Part shown: piece by piece, positions 1 through 8,775 of the stretch
Layout: every line of letters starts with the position of its first letter
Numbering within the stretch: the stretch's first letter is position 1
Assembly (NCBI RefSeq): GCF_007097145.1
Contig: NZ_VJVZ01000004.1
Location: 1-64,000 of the forward strand
Length of the DNA stretch: 64,000 bases
Source of the DNA: Flavobacterium zepuense
GTDB lineage: Bacteria > Bacteroidota > Bacteroidia > Flavobacteriales > Flavobacteriaceae
Direction of reading: 5' to 3'
The notes under the pieces: model-generated
Databases searched by the model: none
What the model saw: only the letters and a program-made list of their open reading frames with translations
Told to the model about the DNA's origin: nothing
Program-made: the position numbers and the translations under genes

Positions 1-3000
1 CTCATCCTGGTACGTGGTCAGGTTGAATACCGCCGTGCCGTCGGTGTCGCTTGCGCCGTTGTCGCAAAGCTCGTATGGCTCTGCCGGGGTTACGGCCTCC
101 GGTACAGGGTGTACGATGAGTTGTACTTCGGCTATATCAAAGCACTCTGTTTGGTTAGAAGCAACATTAATATATAGTGTTTGCACGCCGTTGGTAGTAT
201 ATGCCTGTATATTCTCATAAGCAGCGATCTCTGCATCAGATAAAGCATTAGCACCAAAGGTTGCATCTGCTAAAGTTTCATGCACCGTTAGCACTACGGT
301 GCCTCCCATGTACGACAGTATATAATCTAAAGCTTCGTTAACATTAAATGTAGCTACATTATCATTATTAAAATCACATTCTTCTATTGGCGGAACAATT
401 GGTGCAATTGGTGCCGGCAATACGTCTAACTGCGCTGTGGTTACGGTAGCACAGCCTGTTACATTATTAATAACTTTTACATATATAGTAGCATCCGGTG
501 ATGAATACGGGCTATTTAGCGGGTTATTTCCTGTTTGTGCATCATCTAACGTAAGGTAGTAAGCAACACTAAGACCTGAAACACCGTTAGTTACTACAGG
601 AGCTATTTCGTCAAGGTTAAATATACCTTCGTTAGGCGTTTCCTCACACGCATAAAACGGTTCCATAGCTGTATTAACAGCAGGCAGCGGATTGACAACT
701 AAATTAAATGATGCTACACTTGCACAGCCAAATTGCGACGCTACCCTTACCCAAAGCGTTGCATTGCCACTTTGGAAAGTAGCAGGTGCAGCAATTTGTG
801 GTGTACCGGCTAATGCATCCTGCTGGCTTGCATAATAAGTTACAACAGCATTAGGGTCGGACGTAACATCATCATTAAGCGTAGTCAGGTCAAATACCTC
901 AACACCATCGGGCGAATTATTATCATCACACAATACATAACTGGCTATTGCAGGTATTTCCGGATTAGGATGTACAATTAGCTGTACGGGCTCTACCGTA
1001 GCACAGTTGGTTGTGGTGCCGGTTTGTATTACCCTTATATAAATTACAGGGACAGACGTGCTGCTTGTATAAGTGGCGGGCGATGTTATAGCTCCCGTAC
1101 CATTTTCGGCGGCAAGTTGCGTAGTATGGTAGGTTACCGTTAAGCCTGTTTGCCCATTAATAACTTCGGCACCGGCCACAGTAAGGTCAAACACAGCAGT
1201 GCCGTTGTTTGGCAGGCCATCACAAGCCTCAAGCGGCGTTGCAACCACAGTTACAGGACGCTCAATTACATTAAGCTGCACCGGTGCAACCGTTAAACAG
1301 CCTGTTGCATTGTTTACCACACGAACATAAACCGTAGTTGTTGCGGTAGTATAAGAAGATGCATCAAGCGCATCGGTACCGTCTTCGGCTAAAGCCTGTG
1401 TTGTATAATAGCTAAAAGTGTAGTTGGCAGGATTGGCAATAACGTTAGCATTGGCCTGGGTAAGCGTAAAAGTACCCTCGCCGTTTTCATCTTCACATAC
1501 CTGTAGCGGCGTAATTGTTGCATTTACCGGAGGCAGCGGATTAACCACAAGGTTAAACGATGCCACACTATAACAATCAAAACTATTTTGAACCCTTACC
1601 CAAATGATTTGTGGATTAGCTGTATTAGTATATGCCTGTGGGGCCGCAATGGGAGCCGTACCGGCTTCGGCTGCTGCCTGGCTGATGTAATACGAAACCT
1701 CTAAAGTAGCATCAGACCCTACAGCCTGTGCATTTTTAGTAGTTAAATCAAAAACGGTAGCCTCACCCGTGGTAGATGCATCATCACACAGCACGTAATT
1801 TGTCATAACAGGAGTGGCCGGCTTAGGATTCACAACAAGCTGAACTGTTTCTATCGCATAACAGTTTGTAGTTGTACCTGTTGGCACTACTCTTATGTAT
1901 ATAGTTTGTGTATTAACAACTTCAGACGGATAAGCATTTGGAGTAGTGATCGCGCCTGTGCCTGCTTCAGCCTCAGCCAATGATTCGTGGTAGGTAACCG
2001 TAAACCCGGTTTGCCCGTTTATAACCTGTGTGCCCGCAGGGTTAAGGTTAAAAGTGGCAAGGCCATCAAAATCATTATCACAAAGCGCTATGTCATCGGC
2101 TGTAGCCAAAACAGGAGCTCCTGCAATAGTAATATTTGCTGTGCTGCTGCCTGCCTGTAAACACATTGCAGGATTAGCCGCAACAGTATACGTAACCGTA
2201 TAAGTGCCGGGTGTACTGTTTACAACATCAATTTCGCCGGTCGCTGCATCGATGTCAAGACCCGGAGTTGACGAATATATACCACCCGCCGTAAAGCCTG
2301 TTGCAGGGGTAGGTGTAACATTAGGTGCAATATCGCAAACGGCAGCCGGCAATGTAAACGATGTTACCGTAGGGCTTGGCTCTACTATAGTTATAATAAT
2401 TTGTACCGGTACACTCTGGCAATCGTTAACGGTAACCTGCCTTACAAAATAGGTTGTACTGCCCAGCGTTGCCGTATTTATAACCGGAGGTGTTACAGAC
2501 CAGCCGTTGCCCGTTAGCCACTCTACTACATTAGTTGGGTCGTCTACCGGGATTACGGGAGCAGTAGCTGTAGTTCCCTGGCAGTATGAAACGTTTGTTA
2601 CCGTAGGGCTTGGCGGTTCGGCACCGGTAAATTCTACCTCCATGGTGCTGATACAGTTGCTTGTACCCCAATCAAAATAATAAGTTCCCGGGGTAGAGAA
2701 ATTGGATATTGTAATGTTTTGAGAGGTAGGGTCAGAAATTGTTGCCGTACCCGGATTATCGGCATGTGGTGTCCAGCTACCAATACCTGCCGACTCAACA
2801 TCTATAGACAGCATGCCACAAGGCATATAGTATGGTGTATCTGTAATAATCTGGTTTTGAGCGGTAAACTGAATAGCATCTAAGAAGTTACCGGTACTTG
2901 TATCGCCAGTAGCAGTAGATACTGCCTGAAAGTAAAAGCGTGTTACAGTTTGCCCTGCAGGAACTGTATAGGTTATGGCAGCATTAGGTGCTTCGCCATA

Positions 3001-3906
3001 GTGTACCCATGCCGCGTTTGATGTAGAAACCTGGATGATCTGGTCTAATGTGCCTCCCGGAGGCCCCGCAGATAGTTTACAAACATCTGTACCTACACGG
3101 CCACGGTGAGCAAACTTAATGGTAAACACAGTAGGCTGTGGCGTAGCATAATCCTGGTAAACGCCCATGGTGCCCTGGTTAGCATTGGCATTAAGCTCTA
3201 TAAACTGAACGCCCTGAAAAGCTGTTACACCTTCGGCCGATGGCGATGGCCAAAACTCCATTATGTGGTCATTATTGGTGGTTCTCCAACCTTGCACCGT
3301 ATAATCGTTTATAAAAGTCGGCCAGCCCGCCCCTGCCGGAGGAGCAGGAGTTTCAAAACTATAGTTGATGGTATTTATAGAACAATCTAAATTACTGCTT
3401 GCCGGTGGCGTTGTTACGCATATATTAAATGAAGTAGCAAGGCTGGGGTTGGTAAGGTTAAAATAAGTACGTAGCTTATATACTGTACCGGGTGTTAACC
3501 CACTTGCTATTATTACATTATTAGCACTGCAATACAACTGGGATAAAGCTCCGCAGCTACCCTCATATAAAACCAGCATGGTGGGCTGCGGCGTACCTGT
3601 AAAGCCCGATAAGGCAATGGTATGCGTGGTTGCTGTTGCGGTAAACTGGTACCAGATATCCTGCCCGCTGATGGTTGTACAAAGGTTACCCTCTGTAGAT
3701 GCCGTTGCAGCTGTAAACGATGCCGTAGTAGTAGCGGTACATGCTGTACCCGCATTTACGGTTAAGGTTGTTGCATTAGCACAATCATCATTTGGGGGAG
3801 CTACCAGTGTTTTTTTACCAGATTTTACCGGTGGGGTAATGTGCTTATTTGCCGATACATATTGAACAAAAAACAGCGAAATAAGCAGTAACGTAATTCT
3901 TTTCAT
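1..3906 (-). CDS. Giant secreted repeat protein, N-terminal part (C terminus beyond left edge)
   Basis: The frame opens at ATG 3906 and has no stop for 1302 codons up to base 1, so the gene continues out of the window. The first 19 residues form a signal peptide ending near VSA. Residues ~40-150 resemble a PPC-like beta domain with Cys pairs. Residues ~173-346 look like a jelly-roll adhesion or carbohydrate-binding domain. Ig-like modules follow, and from about residue 600 there are at least seven ~95-residue modules (C[DE]D..., VFDLT, TYY/TYH, IYVRV, GC, VxLxVxPxP). Such proteins in flavobacteria are usually T9SS type B cargo, adhesins or gliding-associated surface proteins. The sorting domain would lie off the window, so secretion by T9SS is inference. 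Confidence 0.85.
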   Translation of the reverse strand, partial: MKRITLLLISLFFVQYVSANKHITPPVKSGKKTLVAPPNDDCANATTLTVNAGTACTATTTASFTAATASTEGNLCTTISGQDIWYQFTATATTHTIALSGFTGTPQPTMLVLYEGSCGALSQLYCSANNVIIASGLTPGTVYKLRTYFNLTNPSLATSFNICVTTPPASSNLDCSINTINYSFETPAPPAGAGWPTFINDYTVQGWRTTNNDHIMEFWPSPSAEGVTAFQGVQFIELNANANQGTMGVYQDYATPQPTVFTIKFAHRGRVGTDVCKLSAGPPGGTLDQIIQVSTSNAAWVHYGEAPNAAITYTVPAGQTVTRFYFQAVSTATGDTSTGNFLDAIQFTAQNQIITDTPYYMPCGMLSIDVESAGIGSWTPHADNPGTATISDPTSQNITISNFSTPGTYYFDWGTSNCISTMEVEFTGAEPPSPTVTNVSYCQGTTATAPVIPVDDPTNVVEWLTGNGWSVTPPVINTATLGSTTYFVRQVTVNDCQSVPVQIIITIVEPSPTVTSFTLPAAVCDIAPNVTPTPATGFTAGGIYSSTPGLDIDAATGEIDVVNSTPGTYTVTYTVAANPAMCLQAGSSTANITIAGAPVLATADDIALCDNDFDGLATFNLNPAGTQVINGQTGFTVTYHESLAEAEAGTGAITTPNAYPSEVVNTQTIYIRVVPTGTTTNCYAIETVQLVVNPKPATPVMTNYVLCDDASTTGEATVFDLTTKNAQAVGSDATLEVSYYISQAAAEAGTAPIAAPQAYTNTANPQIIWVRVQNSFDCYSVASFNLVVNPLPPVNATITPLQVCEDENGEGTFTLTQANANVIANPANYTFSYYTTQALAEDGTDALDASSYTTATTTVYVRVVNNATGCLTVAPVQLNVIERPVTVVATPLEACDGLPNNGTAVFDLTVAGAEVINGQTGLTVTYHTTQLAAENGTGAITSPATYTSSTSVPVIYIRVIQTGTTTNCATVEPVQLIVHPNPEIPAIASYVLCDDNNSPDGVEVFDLTTLNDDVTSDPNAVVTYYASQQDALAGTPQIAAPATFQSGNATLWVRVASQFGCASVASFNLVVNPLPAVNTAMEPFYACEETPNEGIFNLDEIAPVVTNGVSGLSVAYYLTLDDAQTGNNPLNSPYSSPDATIYVKVINNVTGCATVTTAQLDVLPAPIAPIVPPIEECDFNNDNVATFNVNEALDYILSYMGGTVVLTVHETLADATFGANALSDAEIAAYENIQAYTTNGVQTLYINVASNQTECFDIAEVQLIVHPVPEAVTPAEPYELCDNGASDTDGTAVFNLTTYQDE

Positions 3907-4305
3907 CGATAGGTAATTGAGGTTTTAAAATTATGCTAATTATGTATATGAAACAACTGAGTACCCTATTTTACTACTTTTAGATTTCATTTTTATAATG
4001 TATTCAATCATAACGCATTAAATTAAATTATGTGTATTTTTTTTCATAAAATAATAAACCACTTAAAGCAACAGAACCTTTTTCAGCGAAAGAAAAAGCA
4101 TTTTAACGTAATATTAGCAATCGGTTTGGTATCGAACTGCCAAAACTTTATGGTCACGGGATATACATAATTTTATTCGACCATGCAATTCCCCATATCA
4201 CACCCATCAAAAAATATGAAAAGTAATTTATCAGGGTCAGGAACGTTAACTCAAAGTCCGAAAGTGAAATATTAACCCTATTTTGAAAGTTTTTCGGAAA
4301 TAAAA
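3907..4305. other. AT-rich intergenic region upstream of the giant surface-protein gene
   Basis: About 400 bases with no convincing coding frame. It must carry the promoter of the surface-protein gene, but I found no clear TAnnTTTG box on the minus strand. Only AT-rich runs are visible. Confidence 0.6.
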
Positions 4306-4334
4306 AAGCCCTTCCGAAAAAATCGGAAGGGCTT
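4306..4334 (-). terminator. Rho-independent terminator after ribH
   Basis: A 12-bp perfect stem (AAGCCCTTCCGA and its complement) has a 5-base loop. On the minus strand it is followed by a T-rich tail. It lies 22 bases past the ribH stop. Confidence 0.9.
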
Positions 4335-4356
4335 GGTATATAATTTCAGGATAGTA

Positions 4357-4842
4357 TTACCTGTGTTTTATCTCTGCCATTTTTATAGCCACAACAGCAG
4401 CCTCTGTACCTTTATTACCGTGAATACCACCACTGCGGTCTATTGCCTGCTGCATGGTGTTATCGGTTAACACACAGAAGATTACAGGTACATCAGTAAG
4501 TACATTAAGGTCTTTTATACCTTGTGATACCGCCTCGCATACAAAGTCAAAATGCTTGGTCTCGCCTTGTATAACGCTGCCTATTGCTATAACGGCATCT
4601 ACATTTTGGGTAGCAATCATTTTTTTAGCTGCATATACCAGCTCAAAACTGCCCGGCACACTCCAGCTAACTATATTGTTTTCAGGCACATGGTTTTCAA
4701 GAAGAGTTCCTATAGCACCTTTATACAGGCCCGATGTTATATTCTCATTCCACTCTGAAATAACAATCCCAAACCGAAAATCTTTCGCGTTTGGGATTGT
4801 GTTTTTATCGTAATCTGATAAGTTTTTATTAACTGTAGCCAT
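4357..4842 (-). CDS. ribH: 6,7-dimethyl-8-ribityllumazine synthase
   Basis: Catalyses the penultimate riboflavin step, condensing the ribitylamino-pyrimidinedione with dihydroxybutanone phosphate. The 161 residues match the family length. Visible motifs are WN (31-32), VPGSFE (62-67), GETKHFD (93-99, with the catalytic His at 97) and LTDNT (125-129). The ATG overlaps the stop of the upstream TPR gene (TAATG), so the two are translationally coupled. A terminator follows directly. Confidence 0.97.
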   Translation of the reverse strand: MATVNKNLSDYDKNTIPNAKDFRFGIVISEWNENITSGLYKGAIGTLLENHVPENNIVSWSVPGSFELVYAAKKMIATQNVDAVIAIGSVIQGETKHFDFVCEAVSQGIKDLNVLTDVPVIFCVLTDNTMQQAIDRSGGIHGNKGTEAAVVAIKMAEIKHR

Positions 4843-5636
4843 TACTCAAGCATTGCAATGTAAGAATCTATCAGTACACCTTCCTGAGAGGTGCTGAATT
4901 TTTCTTTAATTTCTTTAAAGTATTTAAGAGCCTCAGGTTTTTTGTTAAGATCTAATGCAAGTTGGCCTGCTTTAAACAAAAAGCGTGGTGCTGTAAGTGC
5001 ATTATCTGAAACTTTAGCAGCCTCATCATAAAACTTAAGAGCCTCCTCTTTGTTAGCAGGTGTACCAAGCTGAACAAAAGCATCGCCTTTAGCACCTGTT
5101 GCCCAGGCTTTTAAAACCTCATCATCAGTTTTAAACTCTTCAAGGTGTTGTACAGCCTCTTTGTATTTACCAGTATTTAGGTAAGCAGTACCCGCGCAGT
5201 ATTCTGCAAGGTTGGCAGCATCTGTACCAGGGTATTTGTCTATAATAGCTAAAAAGCCATATTTACCTTCACCGCCGTTAAGGGCAAGATTGTAAAGTGA
5301 GTCGTTTGCAGTTTGTGCGTTAACAGCCTGTGTAAGATACTGTTCTGCCTGAAACATTTCGTTAGCAGCCTCATCTTCTTTAGGAGCCACAAGAAATTTA
5401 TCGTAAAATAAATAACCAATAGTTAAAAGTGCAATAACACCAACTACTATAAAAATAGGCTTTTGGTTTTTAGCTACCCATTCCTCTGTTCTTGAGGCAC
5501 CTTCATCTAATGAATTAAAAACCTCTGCTGTTGTACTGTTCCCGTCAAAAGTATCCTCAATAGGTTCTGCAGGTAGTACATCTTTTGGTTCTTCCGGTTT
5601 AGGAGCTTTGTATCCTCTTTTATTATATGTTGCCAT
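4842..5636 (-). CDS. Membrane-anchored tetratricopeptide repeat protein
   Basis: 264 residues: an acidic, Pro-rich cytoplasmic N terminus, one membrane helix (~60-78), then an outer alpha-solenoid with TPR-like helix pairs (YLNTGKYKEA, ALKYFKEIKEK). The layout is like YfgM-type ancillary proteins, but sequence similarity to YfgM cannot be judged here. It is the first gene of a two-gene operon with ribH, sharing the TAATG overlap. A minus-strand -7 box lies ~20 bases upstream. Its role is probably as a periplasmic protein-interaction scaffold; this is inference. Confidence 0.85.
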   Translation of the reverse strand: MATYNKRGYKAPKPEEPKDVLPAEPIEDTFDGNSTTAEVFNSLDEGASRTEEWVAKNQKPIFIVVGVIALLTIGYLFYDKFLVAPKEDEAANEMFQAEQYLTQAVNAQTANDSLYNLALNGGEGKYGFLAIIDKYPGTDAANLAEYCAGTAYLNTGKYKEAVQHLEEFKTDDEVLKAWATGAKGDAFVQLGTPANKEEALKFYDEAAKVSDNALTAPRFLFKAGQLALDLNKKPEALKYFKEIKEKFSTSQEGVLIDSYIAMLE

Positions 5637-5656
5637 TTAATTTATTTTAGTGAGCG

Positions 5657-5664
5657 CAAAAATA
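5657..5664 (-). promoter_or_regulatory. -7 box (TATTTTTG) for the TPR-ribH operon
   Basis: It matches the Bacteroidota TAnnTTTG element 20 bases before the ATG. No clear -33 TTG is visible. Confidence 0.5.
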
Positions 5665-5777
5665 AAATTTTTATTGAATAATAAAATATCTTTTTGTCGT
5701 TATTTTTCAATAATTTGCAGCTTCGTTAAAAATACACCTTTATTTGTAGAAGGTTTTCATATTCAGGGCCATTAAAA

Positions 5778-6857
5778 ATGCACTTAAAGAATTTATCGCT
5801 CATTAATTACAAAAATATTGCAGAGGCCAATTACGAATTTGACCCTAAGATTAATTGTTTTGTAGGAAAAAACGGAATTGGCAAGACAAATGTGCTCGAT
5901 GCCATCTATCATTTGGCGTACGGCAAGAGTTATTTCAACCCTCTTGCATTGCAAAACATCAAACACGGCGAAGAATTTTTTGTGATAGACGGTACTTTTG
6001 AAAAAGACAACCGCACTGAGCAAGTGGTATGCAGCTTTAAAAAAGGTCTTAAAAAAGTACTTAAACGCAATGCCAAGGCCTACGATAAATTCTCTGAGCA
6101 TATTGGTTTTATATCCCTTGTTATCATATCCCCTTCTGACAACGACCTTATAGTTGAAGGCAGCGAAACCCGCCGAAAATTTTTAGATACCGTTATATCG
6201 CAGCTCGACCCGGCTTATCTTCAGGAACTTATCAACTATCAAAAAGTAGTTGCGCAGCGCAATGCCCTTTTAAAATACTTCGCCCTGAACCATACATTTG
6301 ATCGCGATACACTATTAATATACAATGAGCAGCTAAACAGTATGGCACAGCATATATTTGAAAAGCGTCGTGATTTTTTAAACAGTTTTGTGCCTATTTT
6401 TAATAAGCACCACCAAACAATTACAGACTCGGCTGAGGATGTGAGCCTGGTTTACGATAGCCACCTGCATAATAAATCGCTGGCTACATTGTTAGATGAG
6501 AACCTGCAACGCGACCGTGTGCTGCAATATACCAGCGTGGGCATACATAAAGACGACCTGCTATTTGAGATAGATGGACATCCGATAAAGAAATTCGGGT
6601 CACAGGGACAGCAAAAGTCGTTCTTAATAGCGCTTAAGCTTGCCCAGTTTGAGTTTATAAAAAAACAGAGCGGGGTGCTCCCTATCCTGTTATTTGACGA
6701 TGTTTTTGATAAACTGGATGAAACACGGGTATCTAAAATTGTACAAATGATAGACGATAAGGTTTTTGGGCAGATATTTATAAGCGACACCCACCCGGAA
6801 CGTACCGAAGCAATTATCAAAGCCACCCACCAGAGTTACAGGATTTTTAATATGTAA
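5778..6857 (+). CDS. recF: DNA replication and repair protein RecF
   Basis: SMC-like ATPase that loads RecA at gaps with RecO and RecR. The 359 residues are typical. It has Walker A (GKNGIGKT, 30-37), an ABC signature region (FGSQGQQKS, 273-281) and Walker B ([11 protein letters not shown], 304-314). It is transcribed divergently from the TPR-ribH operon and is not next to dnaA or gyrB, which is usual in this phylum. Confidence 0.96.
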   Translation: MHLKNLSLINYKNIAEANYEFDPKINCFVGKNGIGKTNVLDAIYHLAYGKSYFNPLALQNIKHGEEFFVIDGTFEKDNRTEQVVCSFKKGLKKVLKRNAKAYDKFSEHIGFISLVIISPSDNDLIVEGSETRRKFLDTVISQLDPAYLQELINYQKVVAQRNALLKYFALNHTFDRDTLLIYNEQLNSMAQHIFEKRRDFLNSFVPIFNKHHQTITDSAEDVSLVYDSHLHNKSLATLLDENLQRDRVLQYTSVGIHKDDLLFEIDGHPIKKFGSQGQQKSFLIALKLAQFEFIKKQSGVLPILLFDDVFDKLDETRVSKIVQMIDDKVFGQIFISDTHPERTEAIIKATHQSYRIFNM

Positions 6858-6890
6858 CCGGCTTGTTAATTTGATAATTTATTGATTCGG

Positions 6891-6930
6891 TAATTTGTAA
6901 TTTGTAATTTGTAATTCATAATTCATAATT
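6891..6930. repeat. Heptad microrepeat (TAATTTG/TAATTCA)
   Basis: Three tandem copies of TAATTTG are followed by two of TAATTCA and a partial copy, in the gap between recF and the DUF2461 gene. It is a simple low-complexity repeat with no evident function. Confidence 0.85.
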
Positions 6931-6941
6931 ATCTTTAAACT

Positions 6942-7613
6942 ATGATAACAACCACTACACTTCAGTTTATTGAAGACCTAAGGAATAACAACAACCGCGA
7001 CTGGTTTCAGGGCAACCAGGACTGTTATAACGACTACAAAAAAGATTACAGGGATACCGTTGATGAATTTCTTAATGAAATGAAACCGCTGGATGACACC
7101 CTGGAGCAGCTTGAATTTAAAGATTGCTCATACCGCATCAACCGCGATATACGTTTTAGTAAAGACAAGACACCTTATAAAACCCACATGGGTATATGGA
7201 TGTGCGAAGGCAAAAAGAACACCAACCTTGCCGGTTATTATGTGCATATTGAAAACGGCGCTGCCTTTGCGGGCGGTGGCTTATATATGCCCGAAGCTTC
7301 TGAACTTAAGAAAGTGCGCCGTGAAATTGATGGTTTTTATGAAGAACTTGAAGCCATACTGGCCGACCCCGAATTTAAAAAGGTTTACGGCAGCCTTGAT
7401 ACTGATGAAGGTATGGTATTAAAATCGGCACCAAAGGATTTTGACAAAACGCACCCTGCCATTGAGTTACTAAAGTTCAAGACATTTTTAGCTACCGCAA
7501 AAATTTCACAGAAAGAGCTATTGAGTAAAAACTTCGTGAAGGATACCTCAAAAAAGCTTATTGTTTTAAAACCGCTGATAGAATTTTTAAACCGCGCACT
7601 CACTACCGAATAA
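6942..7613 (+). CDS. DUF2461 domain-containing protein
   Basis: The 223-residue protein matches the DUF2461 pattern along its length: NNRDWF near the start, the SYRINRDIRFSKDKTPYKTH core (about residues 65-85), and the GGGLYMP and REID segments. No enzymatic role is established for the family. It stands between recF and murB on the same strand. Confidence 0.9.
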   Translation: MITTTTLQFIEDLRNNNNRDWFQGNQDCYNDYKKDYRDTVDEFLNEMKPLDDTLEQLEFKDCSYRINRDIRFSKDKTPYKTHMGIWMCEGKKNTNLAGYYVHIENGAAFAGGGLYMPEASELKKVRREIDGFYEELEAILADPEFKKVYGSLDTDEGMVLKSAPKDFDKTHPAIELLKFKTFLATAKISQKELLSKNFVKDTSKKLIVLKPLIEFLNRALTTE

Positions 7614-7623
7614 GCTTAATAGC

Positions 7624-7631
7624 TTATTTTT
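7624..7631 (+). promoter_or_regulatory. -7 box (TATTTTTG) for murB
   Basis: It matches TAnnTTTG and ends 28 bases before the chosen murB ATG. It lies inside the longest open frame, which supports starting murB downstream at 7660. Confidence 0.55.
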
Positions 7632-7659
7632 GCACCAACAAATCAACTTTGTCCTTTTT

Positions 7660-8676
7660 ATGGAGATCCTTACGCAATACCCGCTAAAAAAACATAACAC
7701 CTTTGGCATGAATGCTTTTGCTAAGGAGTTTATTTCTGTTACCTCAACAAATGAACTTGCCGAAGTTTTAAGAGAAAATCAGGGTAAAAAGCTGTTTATA
7801 TTAGGCGGCGGCAGCAATATGCTCCTAACGCAGGACGTAGATGCACTTGTTATTCAGGTTGGGCTTAAAGGTATAGATGCAGTTTGGCAGAATGACGAGA
7901 AAGTACACATTAAGGCAATGGCCGGCGAAAACTGGCATGAATTTGTGCAATATTGTATTGAGCATAATTTTGGCGGGATAGAAAACCTGTCGCTTATTCC
8001 CGGTAATGTTGGCACCACACCCATACAAAATATTGGCGCCTACGGTACTGAAATTAAAGATGTAATGATTAGCTGCGAGGCTATGGAAATTACAACCGGA
8101 CAAATAACAACGTTTACTACAAGTGACTGTGAGTTTGGCTACCGCGAAAGCATTTTTAAAGGCAGACTAAAAGATCAATACATTATTACATCGGTTACTT
8201 TTGGGCTCACCAAGGCAAACCATGTAATTAACACATCCTACGGCGATATCGCCGCAGAACTTACTAAACAAAATGTTACCCTGCCCCCTACCATTAAGGA
8301 GGTTGGCGATGCTATAACAGCCATCCGCCAAAGTAAACTGCCCGACCCCAATGTATTAGGCAACAGTGGTAGTTTCTTTAAAAATCCTATTATTACTACT
8401 GAGGAGTTTGAAAAGGCATATCTTCAGCATCCGCAAATGCCGCATTATACTGTAGATGACACGCACATTAAAGTCCCCGCAGGCTGGCTAATAGAGCAGT
8501 GCGGCTTTAAAGGCAAGCGTTTTGGCGATGCCGGTGTTCATGAAAAACAGGCATTGGTATTGGTAAATTATGGCAATGCAACCGGTCAGGATTTGCTGGA
8601 GCTTTCTAAAAATATTCAGGAAACTGTTTACGAAACATTCGGGATTAAAATTGAAGCCGAGGTTAACGTAATATAG
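7660..8676 (+). CDS. murB: UDP-N-acetylenolpyruvoylglucosamine reductase
   Basis: Flavoenzyme that reduces the enolpyruvyl group to make UDP-MurNAc for peptidoglycan. It has the FAD-binding GGGSNML, the NIGAYG segment, FGYRES, GSFFKNP (catalytic Ser) and a terminal EAEV containing the conserved Glu. The frame is open from a TTG at 7630. ATG 7660 (MEILTQYPL...) gives the family's usual N terminus and 338 residues, and leaves room for the -7 box. Confidence 0.96.
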   Translation: MEILTQYPLKKHNTFGMNAFAKEFISVTSTNELAEVLRENQGKKLFILGGGSNMLLTQDVDALVIQVGLKGIDAVWQNDEKVHIKAMAGENWHEFVQYCIEHNFGGIENLSLIPGNVGTTPIQNIGAYGTEIKDVMISCEAMEITTGQITTFTTSDCEFGYRESIFKGRLKDQYIITSVTFGLTKANHVINTSYGDIAAELTKQNVTLPPTIKEVGDAITAIRQSKLPDPNVLGNSGSFFKNPIITTEEFEKAYLQHPQMPHYTVDDTHIKVPAGWLIEQCGFKGKRFGDAGVHEKQALVLVNYGNATGQDLLELSKNIQETVYETFGIKIEAEVNVI

Positions 8677-8747
8677 TGGTTAGTTATCTTTTAAATTAAG
8701 TTTCTAAAAAACTGTATACCGATTACTAAAGACTGAACAGTTTTAAC

Positions 8748-8755
8748 TAATTTTG
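8748..8755 (+). promoter_or_regulatory. -7 box (TAATTTTG) for the glycosyltransferase-sigma operon
   Basis: TAnnTTTG match ending 20 bases before the ATG at 8776. No -33 TTG at the expected distance is obvious. Confidence 0.5.
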
Positions 8756-8775
8756 CGCAAAAATTAAGAGCCTAT

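Noticed and set aside
400-2112. Regular repeats near the left end as a possible CRISPR array
   Set aside because: The repeats are in frame, about 285 bases per module (856 per cycle), diverged, and encode beta modules; no short direct repeats with unique spacers are present.
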